From: SBAX01 sp964646605
GTDB lineage: Bacteria > Planctomycetota > Phycisphaerae > UBA1845
DNA: 23,985 nt
Direction: 5' to 3'
Assembly (NCBI GenBank): GCA_964646605.1
Contig: CAZYEX010000076.1
Location: 1 to 23,985 of the forward strand
Notes under the pieces: generated by a model
Seen by the model: only the letters and a program-made list of their open reading frames with translations
Told to the model about the DNA's origin: nothing
Database searches by the model: none
Position numbers and translations under genes: made by a program
Part shown: in pieces, positions 16,068 to 22,390 of the stretch
How positions within the stretch are numbered: the stretch's first letter is position 1
Layout of the letters: each line of letters starts with the position of its first letter

Positions 16068-17108
16068 ATGGACAGGCGAATGGTGGTCGGTGCGGCGGCC
16101 TGCGGGGTCGTTGCGATTGGGTGTCTCGTGGGGTGCCTCAAGCGGGAAGAGATCATCACCGTGAAGGCCGACGGCGGGGTGACGATCGAAATCGAGTATG
16201 GCGGTGAGAAGGGCGACTTCGAGGGGCTGGACGCAATGCCGTCGCAGGCCGGCGGGTGGAGCGTTCACCGGCGGACGGAGAAGGACGGCGACAAGGAGAC
16301 CGTGACCCTCGAGGGTCGCCGAACCTTCGGGCCCGGTGAAGAGTTGCCTGCGAGCTACGCGGCGCCGAACGATCCCGACGCGGGGCTTTATCTGAGTTTC
16401 CCCACGACCCTCCGGCGGGAACGGCGACCCGACGGCGTGTATCTGCACTTCCGTCGCGTGTACGTTCCGCGCGAATGGGCCTATGTGCAATACTGGGCCG
16501 ATCAAGCGGTCGACGACAACATCAAGAAGCTTGCCGACAAGAAGGCGGAGGAACTGACCGGCGAAGAGCGGGTGAAGATCATCGAGGCGCTGGGCCAGGC
16601 CGAGGCCTTCAAGCAGATCGAGTTCACCCAACGGGCCCTGCGCGAGACCGACGCATCATTCAAGCCCGATCATTGGTTGCTCGCCCGCCAGGCCTTGATG
16701 CGCGTCTATCAGGAGCAGACCGATTGGGAGTCGTTGGCGAAGAAGTTCGAGGGATTGTCCGAGGAAGAGCGGGACCAACGCCTGGAGCGTGAAACGCAGG
16801 CCATCTTCGATCAGTCCCGCCGGGCGTTTGTCGATTCCCTTCGCAAGGAAGCCAAGTATGATGACGAGCGGATCGGTCGGTTCCAGGCGTCGTATGAGCG
16901 AACCCGCAAGGCGTACGAGATCACCAACCAGCTCGGCGCTCACGCGTTCAAGATCGGCGTACACATGCCGGGAACGCTGGTCGCCCACAACGGCGACAAG
17001 GTCGAGGACGGACTGGTGGTGTGGGAACTCGACGGGCAGGCGGTTCGGGATCGGCCCTACGAACTGTTGGTAACTTCGCGGCTGCCGCTGGACGCGGAGC
17101 CAAAGTAG
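16068..17108 (+). CDS. Predicted lipoprotein ahead of the sigma factor
   Basis: 346 residues. The signal peptide is short and clear: MDRRM, a hydrophobic stretch and the lipobox L20-V21-G22-C23, so the protein should be lipidated and held at the membrane. The mature part has a strand-rich N-terminal section (IITVKADGGVTIEIEYGG, VYLHFRRVYVPREWAYVQYW) and a highly charged helical middle (about residues 145-290) with likely coiled-coil character. I do not recognise the family. The gene ends 9 bp before the ECF sigma factor gene and so heads a three-gene operon with sigma and anti-sigma. It could be the sensed envelope component, a regulator of the anti-sigma factor, or simply a target. A perfect ribosome site fixes the start. 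Confidence 0.85.
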   Translation: MDRRMVVGAAACGVVAIGCLVGCLKREEIITVKADGGVTIEIEYGGEKGDFEGLDAMPSQAGGWSVHRRTEKDGDKETVTLEGRRTFGPGEELPASYAAPNDPDAGLYLSFPTTLRRERRPDGVYLHFRRVYVPREWAYVQYWADQAVDDNIKKLADKKAEELTGEERVKIIEALGQAEAFKQIEFTQRALRETDASFKPDHWLLARQALMRVYQEQTDWESLAKKFEGLSEEERDQRLERETQAIFDQSRRAFVDSLRKEAKYDDERIGRFQASYERTRKAYEITNQLGAHAFKIGVHMPGTLVAHNGDKVEDGLVVWELDGQAVRDRPYELLVTSRLPLDAEPK

Positions 17109-17117
17109 GGGACGGCC

Positions 17118-17633
17118 ATGGGATGGTTGACCGGTTCAGCCTCGAGCGGTTTCGAGCAGTACGCCCGGCAGGTTTATGGCTGGGCGTATCGCTTGTTGGG
17201 GCGACATCACGACGCCCTCGACGTGGTGCAGGACGTGTTCGTGCGGTGGGATCGGCAATGTGCCATCGCGCCGCCGGTCCGGCCCGCGGGATGGTTGCGG
17301 AGGGTCACCGTCAACCGCGCCATCGACATGCGGCGGCGCGATCGAGACGTGGACTGCGACGGACAATGGTCGGCGACGGCGCCGTCGGATCGCCCTGTGG
17401 TCGAGGCCATGGATGTTCCCGCCCTCCGACATGACGTCGGTGTGGCACTCGATGAGCTTAGCGAGATGCAGCGAAGCGTGCTGATCGCGAAGGTGTACGA
17501 TGACCTGACGTTCGCCCAGGTCGCGGAGGAGCTCGATATCAGCGTATCGGCGGCGAAGACGCACTATCTTCGCGCCGTTCGCGTGGTGCGCGATCGTTTG
17601 GGACCCCGCTGGGGCGAGGAGGATAAGCGATGA
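17118..17633 (+). CDS. ECF-type RNA polymerase sigma factor
   Basis: 171 residues, the usual length for ECF sigma factors. Region 2 (residues ~12-47) reads FEQYARQVYGWAYRLLGRHHDALDVVQDVFVRW, with the D-A-x-D-x-x-Q-D-V-F core that binds core polymerase and the -10 element. GWLRRVTVNRAIDMRRR closes it. Region 4 (residues ~111-162) holds the helix-turn-helix that reads the -35 element: MQRSVLIAKVYDDLTFAQVAEEL, then ISVSAAKTHYLRAV. No long C-terminal extension is present. Its stop codon overlaps the anti-sigma start (ATGA), the classical layout of an ECF pair. The promoter it recognises probably includes that of its own operon upstream of 16068, but I cannot identify the motif. Confidence 0.93.
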   Translation: MGWLTGSASSGFEQYARQVYGWAYRLLGRHHDALDVVQDVFVRWDRQCAIAPPVRPAGWLRRVTVNRAIDMRRRDRDVDCDGQWSATAPSDRPVVEAMDVPALRHDVGVALDELSEMQRSVLIAKVYDDLTFAQVAEELDISVSAAKTHYLRAVRVVRDRLGPRWGEEDKR

Positions 17634-18139
17634 ACTGCCAGGAATTCGAGATGATGCTGGCCGAGGCGCTCGGCGACGAACTTCGGGAGGGCGATCGTCA
17701 GGCCTTCGATGCCCACGCGGCCGAATGTGCCCGTTGCCGGTCGGAGTTCGCGTCTCTGCGGCGGACGGTCACGACGCTGCAGATGCTCCCTGCCGCCCAA
17801 GGCGTGCGACTGGAGCGGGTCGGGGATCAGTTGATCCTCTCCACCGCAGCGTGCGGGTTACACCCTCCATCTCCGCTGACACGATGGTTTGGCGCGCTCG
17901 TGCGTTACGCAGCCTGTGTCGTTCTCGCCTTCGCAGCGGGCTATTCGCTCCACCCGGAACGGATCGGACCCGCGCTGAACTGGGGTCCGCGCGCTCCTCG
18001 CGTGGTGAGCACGGGCAGCCGGTCCGACAGCCTTCAGGCGGCCCTGACCGGGGCGTACGGACGGAATCCAACGAGGTCCGACCTGGCGAAGTGCTTGATC
18101 GCCATGTACGACGCACCGGCCCGCGACCGCTCTCAGTAG
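17630..18139 (+). CDS. Zinc-binding anti-sigma factor, membrane-anchored
   Basis: 169 residues. The N-terminal part carries the anti-sigma zinc-finger pattern H29-x3-C33-x2-C36 with a further cysteine at residue 3 (MNCQEFE), the ZAS arrangement that clamps an ECF sigma factor. One hydrophobic segment at about residues 88-106 (FGALVRYAACVVLAFAAGY) would place the short C-terminal domain outside the cytoplasm. The C-terminal half (about 60 residues) is too short for a known sensor domain. The gene overlaps the sigma gene by 4 bp (ATGA), so the two proteins are probably made in equal amounts. The assignment is well supported by motif, membrane segment and neighbourhood together. Confidence 0.9.
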   Translation: MNCQEFEMMLAEALGDELREGDRQAFDAHAAECARCRSEFASLRRTVTTLQMLPAAQGVRLERVGDQLILSTAACGLHPPSPLTRWFGALVRYAACVVLAFAAGYSLHPERIGPALNWGPRAPRVVSTGSRSDSLQAALTGAYGRNPTRSDLAKCLIAMYDAPARDRSQ

Positions 18140-18271
18140 CCGCGCCATGCATTTTTCTTCGCCGCAACGGTGCGATTAGCGCCGACCTGTCGAACCGTTG
18201 GCTGGGCTTTCCCGGCGTCTCGAGCCGACGTAGAATCGTCCCCGGACTGTGACGGACTACGGGAGCGGGGC

Positions 18272-19774
18272 GTGCCGGAAAAACCCAAGACGCTGTACCT
18301 CGAGACGATGGGCTGTCAGATGAACATGCTCGACAGCGAGCTTGTTCTCGGGCAGCTTCGCGCCGTGGGATACGAGCCGACGCCCGACATGACCCGTGCC
18401 GACGTGGTGCTCATTAACACCTGCTCGGTCCGCGAACACGCGGAGCAAAAGGTGCTCTCCCGGCTGGGGGCGCTGAAAAGGCCCAAGGAACTCCGTCCGG
18501 ACATGGTCATCGGGGTGATCGGCTGCATGGCCGAGCGCGACCCCGACGGCATCTTCGACAAGATGCCCCACGTCGATCTGGTCTGCGGCCCAGGCGAACT
18601 CAACAAGGTGCCGGCGCTCATCGAGGACGTACAGACGAACCGAACTCGTGCCATCGCCTTGGCCCAGTCACTGTCGCGGAAGAGCACCCCGTTGCAACGG
18701 GCGTTGGAGTACGACTCCGTCGAAGCCCTCGACCTGGCCCGCGATCCGGCGCCGGGCGACTCCGTTCTGCAATCGTATATTCGCGTGCAGCGCGGCTGCG
18801 ACAAGTTCTGCACGTTCTGCGTGGTTCCGTTTACCCGCGGTCCGGAGCGCAGCCGACCGCCGGGCGCTATCCTCGACGAAGCCAAGATGTTGGCCGACCG
18901 CGGGGCCAAAGAGATCACCCTTCTGGGCCAAACCGTCAACAGCTACGTCAGTCAGCAGAACGGTCGGCGTGTCGCCTTCGCGGAACTTCTGGAGCGAGTC
19001 AGCGCCGTTTCGGGCATCGAGCGTGTCCGCTTCGTCACGAGCTATCCCGGCGACTTCACCGATGATATCCTCCATGCCATGCGCGACATTCCCCAGGTGT
19101 GCGAGTACTTGCACATCCCCGCCCAAAGCGGAAGCGATCCGGTCCTGCAACGGATGCGGCGGCAATACTCCGTGAGGAAGTACGTCGAACTGATCGACCG
19201 GGCTAGGGAGATCGTCCCGGGGCTTACGACGGCCAGCGATTTCATCGTCGGTTTCTGCGGCGAGACCGAGGAGGATCATCAACGCACGATGGAGTTGATC
19301 CAGCGCTGTCGCTTCAAGAACATTTTCGTCTTCAAGTATTCGCCGCGCCCCGGCACCGTTGCCGACAAACGCGATCACGACGACGTGCCTGAGTCGGTGA
19401 AACGTCGCCGGAACGTCGAACTCCTTACGCTTCAGGAACGTATCTCCATCGCCCAAAACCAGGCGTTGGTGGGAACCACGGTAGAGGTCCTGGTCGAGGG
19501 ATTCAGCAAGGCGGCGCTGAAAGCGCAAGAGGCCGAGCAGTCCCGCGGGCAGGAGGTCACTTGGCGGAGGTCGGATCAACTGGTCGGTCGAACCCGCGGC
19601 GACCGGATCGTCGTCTTCGCGGGCCGGCCGGAGCACATCGGAACGCTCGCCGCCGTTCGGGTTACCGCGGCGACGGCCTTGACGTTGCACGGCACGCTGG
19701 TGGAGGTTGGCTCGAGATCCCAACCTTCCGACTCCCCGGTGGGGCGGTCGTTACCGGTGCTCGGTGCCGCATGA
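18272..19774 (+). CDS. miaB: tRNA-2-methylthio-N6-dimethylallyladenosine synthase MiaB
   Basis: 500 residues from the GTG at 18272, preceded by GGGAGCGGGG; the family N-terminus (LYLETMGCQMN) follows within ten residues, so the longer open frame from 18170 is rejected. MiaB adds the methylthio group to i6A37 of tRNAs reading UNN codons. All six cluster cysteines are present: C15, C51 and C85 in the N-terminal UPF0004 domain, and C176-x3-C180-x2-C183 in the radical-SAM domain (QRGCDKFCTFCVVPFTRG). The C-terminal TRAM domain runs from about VGTTVEVLVEG to the end. Its specific hallmark NTCSVRE separates it from RimO and MtaB. It is slightly longer than E. coli MiaB because of the linker near residues 120-160. 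Confidence 0.96.
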   Translation: MPEKPKTLYLETMGCQMNMLDSELVLGQLRAVGYEPTPDMTRADVVLINTCSVREHAEQKVLSRLGALKRPKELRPDMVIGVIGCMAERDPDGIFDKMPHVDLVCGPGELNKVPALIEDVQTNRTRAIALAQSLSRKSTPLQRALEYDSVEALDLARDPAPGDSVLQSYIRVQRGCDKFCTFCVVPFTRGPERSRPPGAILDEAKMLADRGAKEITLLGQTVNSYVSQQNGRRVAFAELLERVSAVSGIERVRFVTSYPGDFTDDILHAMRDIPQVCEYLHIPAQSGSDPVLQRMRRQYSVRKYVELIDRAREIVPGLTTASDFIVGFCGETEEDHQRTMELIQRCRFKNIFVFKYSPRPGTVADKRDHDDVPESVKRRRNVELLTLQERISIAQNQALVGTTVEVLVEGFSKAALKAQEAEQSRGQEVTWRRSDQLVGRTRGDRIVVFAGRPEHIGTLAAVRVTAATALTLHGTLVEVGSRSQPSDSPVGRSLPVLGAA

Positions 19775-19801
19775 GGTAAAAAGACGTGAGCACCGGTTCC
19801 A

Positions 19802-19818
19802 AAGGGGGCTATCCCCTT
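19802..19818. repeat. Small hairpin between miaB and clpS
   Basis: AAGGGG-GCTAT-CCCCTT forms a 6-bp stem with a 5-base loop, about 30 bp after the miaB stop and 35 bp before the clpS start. It may be a weak terminator or a leader hairpin; no T-run follows. Confidence 0.4.
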
Positions 19819-19853
19819 GAAGTCGAATAGACCGGGGGGTAGAACATCCGCCC

Positions 19854-20195
19854 ATGACAACGACGAAGGTGGAAAGCACGCAGCAGACTCGTCCGGCCCC
19901 CCAAACTCCAACGCGGCCGCAGCGCCAGCCGCAGTATCATGTGGTGCTTCTGGACGACAACGACCACACCTACGACTACGTCCTGGAAATGCTACGCAAG
20001 CTCTTTGGCCTGCCGCCGGAGAACGCCTTCCAACTCGCCCACGAGGTCGATCACACGGGCCGAGTCATCGTCGATACCACCACCCTTGAACGCGCCGAAC
20101 TCAAACGCGACCAGATCCACTCCTTTGGACGTGACTGGCGCATCCCCCGCTGTCAAGGGAGCATGACCGCTACCATCCAACCGGCCCCGTCCTGA
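19854..20195 (+). CDS. clpS: ClpS-type adaptor of the Clp protease (variant motif)
   Basis: 113 residues. ClpS delivers N-degron substrates to ClpAP/ClpCP. After a proline/glutamine-rich, disordered N-terminus of about 27 residues comes the ClpS core: YHVVLLDDNDHTYDYVLEMLRKLFG (28-52), AHEVDHTGRVIVDTTTLERAELKRDQIH. The usual substrate-binding NDDYTPM motif is here DDND-HTY, and the gatekeeper methionine is replaced by tyrosine (Y40); a histidine at the conserved H66-like place is kept (H67). I recall the same variant in planctomycete ClpS proteins, so it is probably a lineage-specific form rather than decay. An IS element begins 33 bp downstream. Confidence 0.88.
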   Translation: MTTTKVESTQQTRPAPQTPTRPQRQPQYHVVLLDDNDHTYDYVLEMLRKLFGLPPENAFQLAHEVDHTGRVIVDTTTLERAELKRDQIHSFGRDWRIPRCQGSMTATIQPAPS

Positions 20196-20196
20196 C

Positions 20197-20211
20197 GCCG
20201 GCTGCGCCGGC
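20197..20211. terminator. Possible GC-rich hairpin after clpS
   Basis: GCCGG-CTGCG-CCGGC gives a 5-bp perfect stem directly after the clpS stop and just before the IS left end. Without a T-run it is only a weak terminator candidate. Confidence 0.3.
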
Positions 20212-20228
20212 TCGACCGGGGCGTGAAG

Positions 20229-20253
20229 CTCAAGTTTACCCACATCTTTGGTA
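20229..20253 (+). repeat. IS left inverted repeat
   Basis: Starts CTCAAGTTTACCCACAT; 22/25 identical to the reverse complement of 21695-21719. Confidence 0.88.
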
Positions 20254-20308
20254 GGCTACGGGTCCCTGGAATGGATTCCGGGGGTTGTTTGGACAAGGAG
20301 GCCGGTGG

Positions 20309-21712
20309 ATGGAGACTCGGCAGGCGAGGCGGTTGAGTTTCGGGGAAGTGCATTTTGGCGGGTCGGACGTGGGAGACCGGCGGCGAACGCGGCGTTTGGT
20401 GGACACCGCCGATCGGATCCTGGAGCATCCCGGGGGTACGTTGCCGGACAAGTTGCGGTCGCCGGCTTCGTTGAAGGGACTGTACCGCTTGGTGACGTGT
20501 TCCACGGTTACGCACGAGAGCGTTCTGCGTTCGCACTGCGAGCGGACGCGGCAACGTATGCGTGGGCATGACGGCGTGGTGCTTGTCGTTCACGACACCA
20601 CAGAGTTGGACTACACCGGCAAGACCACGCTGCACGGCATCGGGCAGATCGGCAACGGCAGTCATCGCGGCTACCTGTGCCACAATTCGCTGGCTGTGGA
20701 CCCTCGCACGGGTGAGGTTTTGGGCTTGGCGAATCAGATTCTGTTCTGTCGTCCGGACGTGGGCGCGGGGGAGACGCGGGAGGAGCGTCGCGAGCGGGCC
20801 ACACGCGAGAGTCGCCTGTGGAAACGAGGCTCGCAGGCCATCGGACCGGCTCCCCAGGGAATGTTGTGGGTGGATGTGTGTGATCGCGCCGGGGACTTGT
20901 TGGAATACCTGGACCATCGGCATGCCCTGTCCCAAGCGTATGTGGTGCGTTCCCAGCACGATCGTTGGGTGGAGGTCGAGCAAGACGGGCAGGCGGTTCG
21001 CTGCAAATTGCACGGGTTGGCGCGTTCGCTGCCGGAGCTTGGGCGCCGAACCGTTGAGATTTCCTCTCATGGAGGCAAGGCGGCGCGTACGGCGGAGGTG
21101 GCCATCGCGGGCGCTGCGGTCACATTGCTCCCGCCGCCCCAGCCGCGTGGAGAGTATCGCGGCGTCCCGCTGACCACGTGGGTGGTGCACGTTCGAGAGA
21201 TCGATCCGCCCCAGGAATGCGAGGCGGTGGAGTGGATCCTGTTGACGTCCGTGCCGGCGCGAGACTTCGCGGAAGCCTGTGAGCGCGTGGACTGGTATGC
21301 CTGTCGTTGGATCATCGAGGAATACCACAAGGCGCAGAAGACCGGCTGCAGCATTGAGGATCTGCAGTTTACCTTTGAGGAACGGTTGGAGCCGGTGATC
21401 GCCTTGCTGTCCGTGGTGGCCTTATCGCTGCTGCAGCTGCGCACTGCGAGTCGCCAAGCCGATGCCCCGATACGGCCCGCCTCGGAGATCATGCCGGTGA
21501 CGCATGTGTCCGTGCTGTCGGGCTGGCGCTTCGGCGTGGTGCGGACCGACTTGACCATCCACGAGTTCTTCCACGCCCTGGCCCGGCTTGGCGGACATCA
21601 AAATCGTCGCCACGACCACCCCCCAGGCTGGATCGTCCTATGGCGAGGCTGGACGAAACTGCAGAGCATGGTCGATGGCGCGCTCGCCGTGGGGTTCCTA
21701 AAATGTGGGTAA
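20309..21712 (+). CDS. IS4-family transposase (Tn5-like DDE)
   Basis: 467 residues, near the 476 of Tn5 transposase. The ATG at 20309 follows ACAAGGAGG, a strong ribosome site; an upstream in-frame ATG at 20285 is less likely. The triad aligns well with Tn5 (D97, D188, E326): D96 in VVHDTTELDYT, D192 in VDVCDRAGD and E337. The IS4 signature Y-(2)-R-(3)-E-(6)-K is exact at Y330, R333, E337 and K344 (YACRWIIEEYHKAQK). The N-terminal region (residues ~11-90, FGEVHFGGSDVGDRRRTRRL and SLKGLYRLVT) is the DNA-binding domain of this group. The C-terminus, VDGALAVGFLKCG, is followed by a stop codon inside the right terminal repeat. No frameshift or internal stop is seen. Confidence 0.95.
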   Translation: METRQARRLSFGEVHFGGSDVGDRRRTRRLVDTADRILEHPGGTLPDKLRSPASLKGLYRLVTCSTVTHESVLRSHCERTRQRMRGHDGVVLVVHDTTELDYTGKTTLHGIGQIGNGSHRGYLCHNSLAVDPRTGEVLGLANQILFCRPDVGAGETREERRERATRESRLWKRGSQAIGPAPQGMLWVDVCDRAGDLLEYLDHRHALSQAYVVRSQHDRWVEVEQDGQAVRCKLHGLARSLPELGRRTVEISSHGGKAARTAEVAIAGAAVTLLPPPQPRGEYRGVPLTTWVVHVREIDPPQECEAVEWILLTSVPARDFAEACERVDWYACRWIIEEYHKAQKTGCSIEDLQFTFEERLEPVIALLSVVALSLLQLRTASRQADAPIRPASEIMPVTHVSVLSGWRFGVVRTDLTIHEFFHALARLGGHQNRRHDHPPGWIVLWRGWTKLQSMVDGALAVGFLKCG

Positions 21713-21719
21713 ACTTGAG
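21695..21719 (-). repeat. IS right inverted repeat
   Basis: Reverse complement starts CTCAAGTTTACCCACAT; it contains the transposase stop codon at 21710-21712. Confidence 0.88.
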
Positions 21720-21747
21720 GTTGAAAACCCGGGGCTAAACTCGTGCC

Positions 21748-21760
21748 GTGCCAATGGCAC
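21748..21760. repeat. Family B palindrome, copy 1
   Basis: GTGCC-AAT-GGCAC, preceded by CGTGCC. A second copy with the same arms and the same preceding bases is at 22184-22196. Confidence 0.6.
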
Positions 21761-21779
21761 TGCCCATTCTGCCGGGCGC

Positions 21780-21802
21780 CACTGGCGGCTCGTCCGCCAG
21801 TG
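21780..21802. repeat. Family A hairpin, 9-bp stem
   Basis: CACTGGCGG-CTCGT-CCGCCAGTG; outer arms CACTG/CAGTG match the hairpins at 47-64 and 22330-22351. Confidence 0.65.
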
Positions 21803-21821
21803 CCGTCACTCCTCCCCCTCC

Positions 21822-21844
21822 CCCTCTCCCTCTCAGGGAGAGGG
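21822..21844. repeat. 10-bp polypyrimidine hairpin
   Basis: CCCTCTCCCT-CTC-AGGGAGAGGG is a perfect 10-bp stem with a 3-base loop inside a pyrimidine-rich run. Confidence 0.65.
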
Positions 21845-22013
21845 TGAAGGCGACCAAGGCGGAAGCCTGAACGGTGAGGGTCCGTCGCCCCAACCCCCGC
21901 TCCCCCGCGCTGCGCTTCGGCCCGTGCCTCGTCGGTCCCGACCTTCCCCCGACCTCGCACGTTGTTTTTTTGCGTTCGACCGGAGTCGTCCCGGAAGGGA
22001 CGCGCGAACCTAG

Positions 22014-22033
22014 CCCCCCAGTTCACTGGGGGG
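22014..22033. repeat. 9-bp C/G hairpin
   Basis: Six Cs plus AGT pair with ACT plus six Gs around a TC centre, a perfect 9-bp stem. Confidence 0.65.
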
Positions 22034-22065
22034 TCACCGTCGCCCCCACCACCCCCCAACCCCCG

Positions 22066-22098
22066 CCTCCCCCCGGCGACGAAGTCGCCGGGGGGAGG
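22066..22098. repeat. 15-bp perfect hairpin with GAA loop
   Basis: CCTCCCCCCGGCGAC pairs with GTCGCCGGGGGGAGG around GAA. This is the longest perfect stem in the window and should fold very stably in RNA or single-stranded DNA. It has no T-run and no gene ends nearby, so a simple terminator role is not obvious. Confidence 0.75.
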
Positions 22099-22127
22099 AG
22101 GGGGAGAATAACGCTCGCGTCCCCGTG

Positions 22128-22149
22128 ACCCAGGGTTGGAACCCAGGGT
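22128..22149. repeat. Direct repeat ACCCAGGGT
   Basis: Two identical 9-bp near-palindromic units at 22128-22136 and 22141-22149 are separated by TGGA. Confidence 0.6.
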
Positions 22150-22183
22150 GTCGTGCTCCCGCCTTGGGCGCGCTCCGCGTGCC

Positions 22184-22196
22184 GTGCCTATGGCAC
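22184..22196. repeat. Family B palindrome, copy 2
   Basis: GTGCC-TAT-GGCAC preceded by CGTGCC, matching the copy at 21748-21760 except in the loop. Confidence 0.6.
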
Positions 22197-22276
22197 TCCA
22201 TTTTCCGTGACAGAAGTCGGGGCCCGCTCCGAGCGGGATCCTCAAGCGCAGCACTCGGTTCCGATCAGGGACAACA

Positions 22277-22294
22277 CTGGCAGCAAGCTGCCAG
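22277..22294. repeat. Family A-like hairpin, 8-bp stem
   Basis: CTGGCAGC-AA-GCTGCCAG. The base pairs that would extend it to the full CACTG/CAGTG arms are lost on the right side. Confidence 0.55.
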
Positions 22295-22329
22295 CGGCAC
22301 CCGGCGCTCGGACCTCACGCGGTCGCCTA

Positions 22330-22351
22330 GGCACTGTTCAGGAGCAGTGCC
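22330..22351. repeat. Family A hairpin, 10-bp stem
   Basis: GGCACTGTTC-AG-GAGCAGTGCC pairs over 10 positions with one G-T wobble. It closely resembles the hairpin at 47-64, more than 22 kb away, differing mainly in the centre. Confidence 0.65.
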
Positions 22352-22390
22352 ACGCTGTGACATTCATCAGTGCCACCCCGCCATAGACTC

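Larger units (their letters stand above)
20229..21719 (+). mobile_element. IS4-family (Tn5/IS50-like) insertion sequence, 1491 bp
   Basis: The ends are imperfect inverted repeats of 25 bp: left 20229-20253 and right 21695-21719, identical at 22 of 25 positions, with mismatches at positions 18, 21 and 24 from the outside. Both start CTCAAGTTTACCCACAT. Between them lies one full-length transposase gene with an intact catalytic triad, so the element may be active. The right repeat contains the transposase stop codon. No target-site duplication is evident: the 9 bp on the left (GGCGTGAAG) and right (GTTGAAAAC) agree at only 4 positions, which suggests an old insertion or later rearrangement of a flank. 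The element sits between clpS and a hairpin-rich intergenic tract and interrupts no gene. Confidence 0.9.
21720..22390. other. Non-coding hairpin mosaic downstream of the IS
   Basis: About 670 bp without a believable gene but dense in perfect inverted repeats, listed separately. Runs of C on one strand and short tandem words give strong strand bias. The open frames here are by-products of the repeats. The block separates the GC-rich clpS/IS side from the less GC-rich TSP3 lipoprotein gene and may be a junction between pieces of different origin. Confidence 0.65.

Noticed and set aside
18668..19723. 351-codon open frame opposite miaB
   Set aside because: Antisense shadow of a well-supported gene; mirrors its codon pattern.
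20220..21728. Target-site duplication around the IS
   Set aside because: GGCGTGAAG and GTTGAAAAC agree at only 4 of 9 positions, and shifting the ends by a base does not help.
21748..22351. CRISPR array in the repeat-rich tract
   Set aside because: The repeats differ in length and sequence, have no regular spacers, and no cas gene is present.
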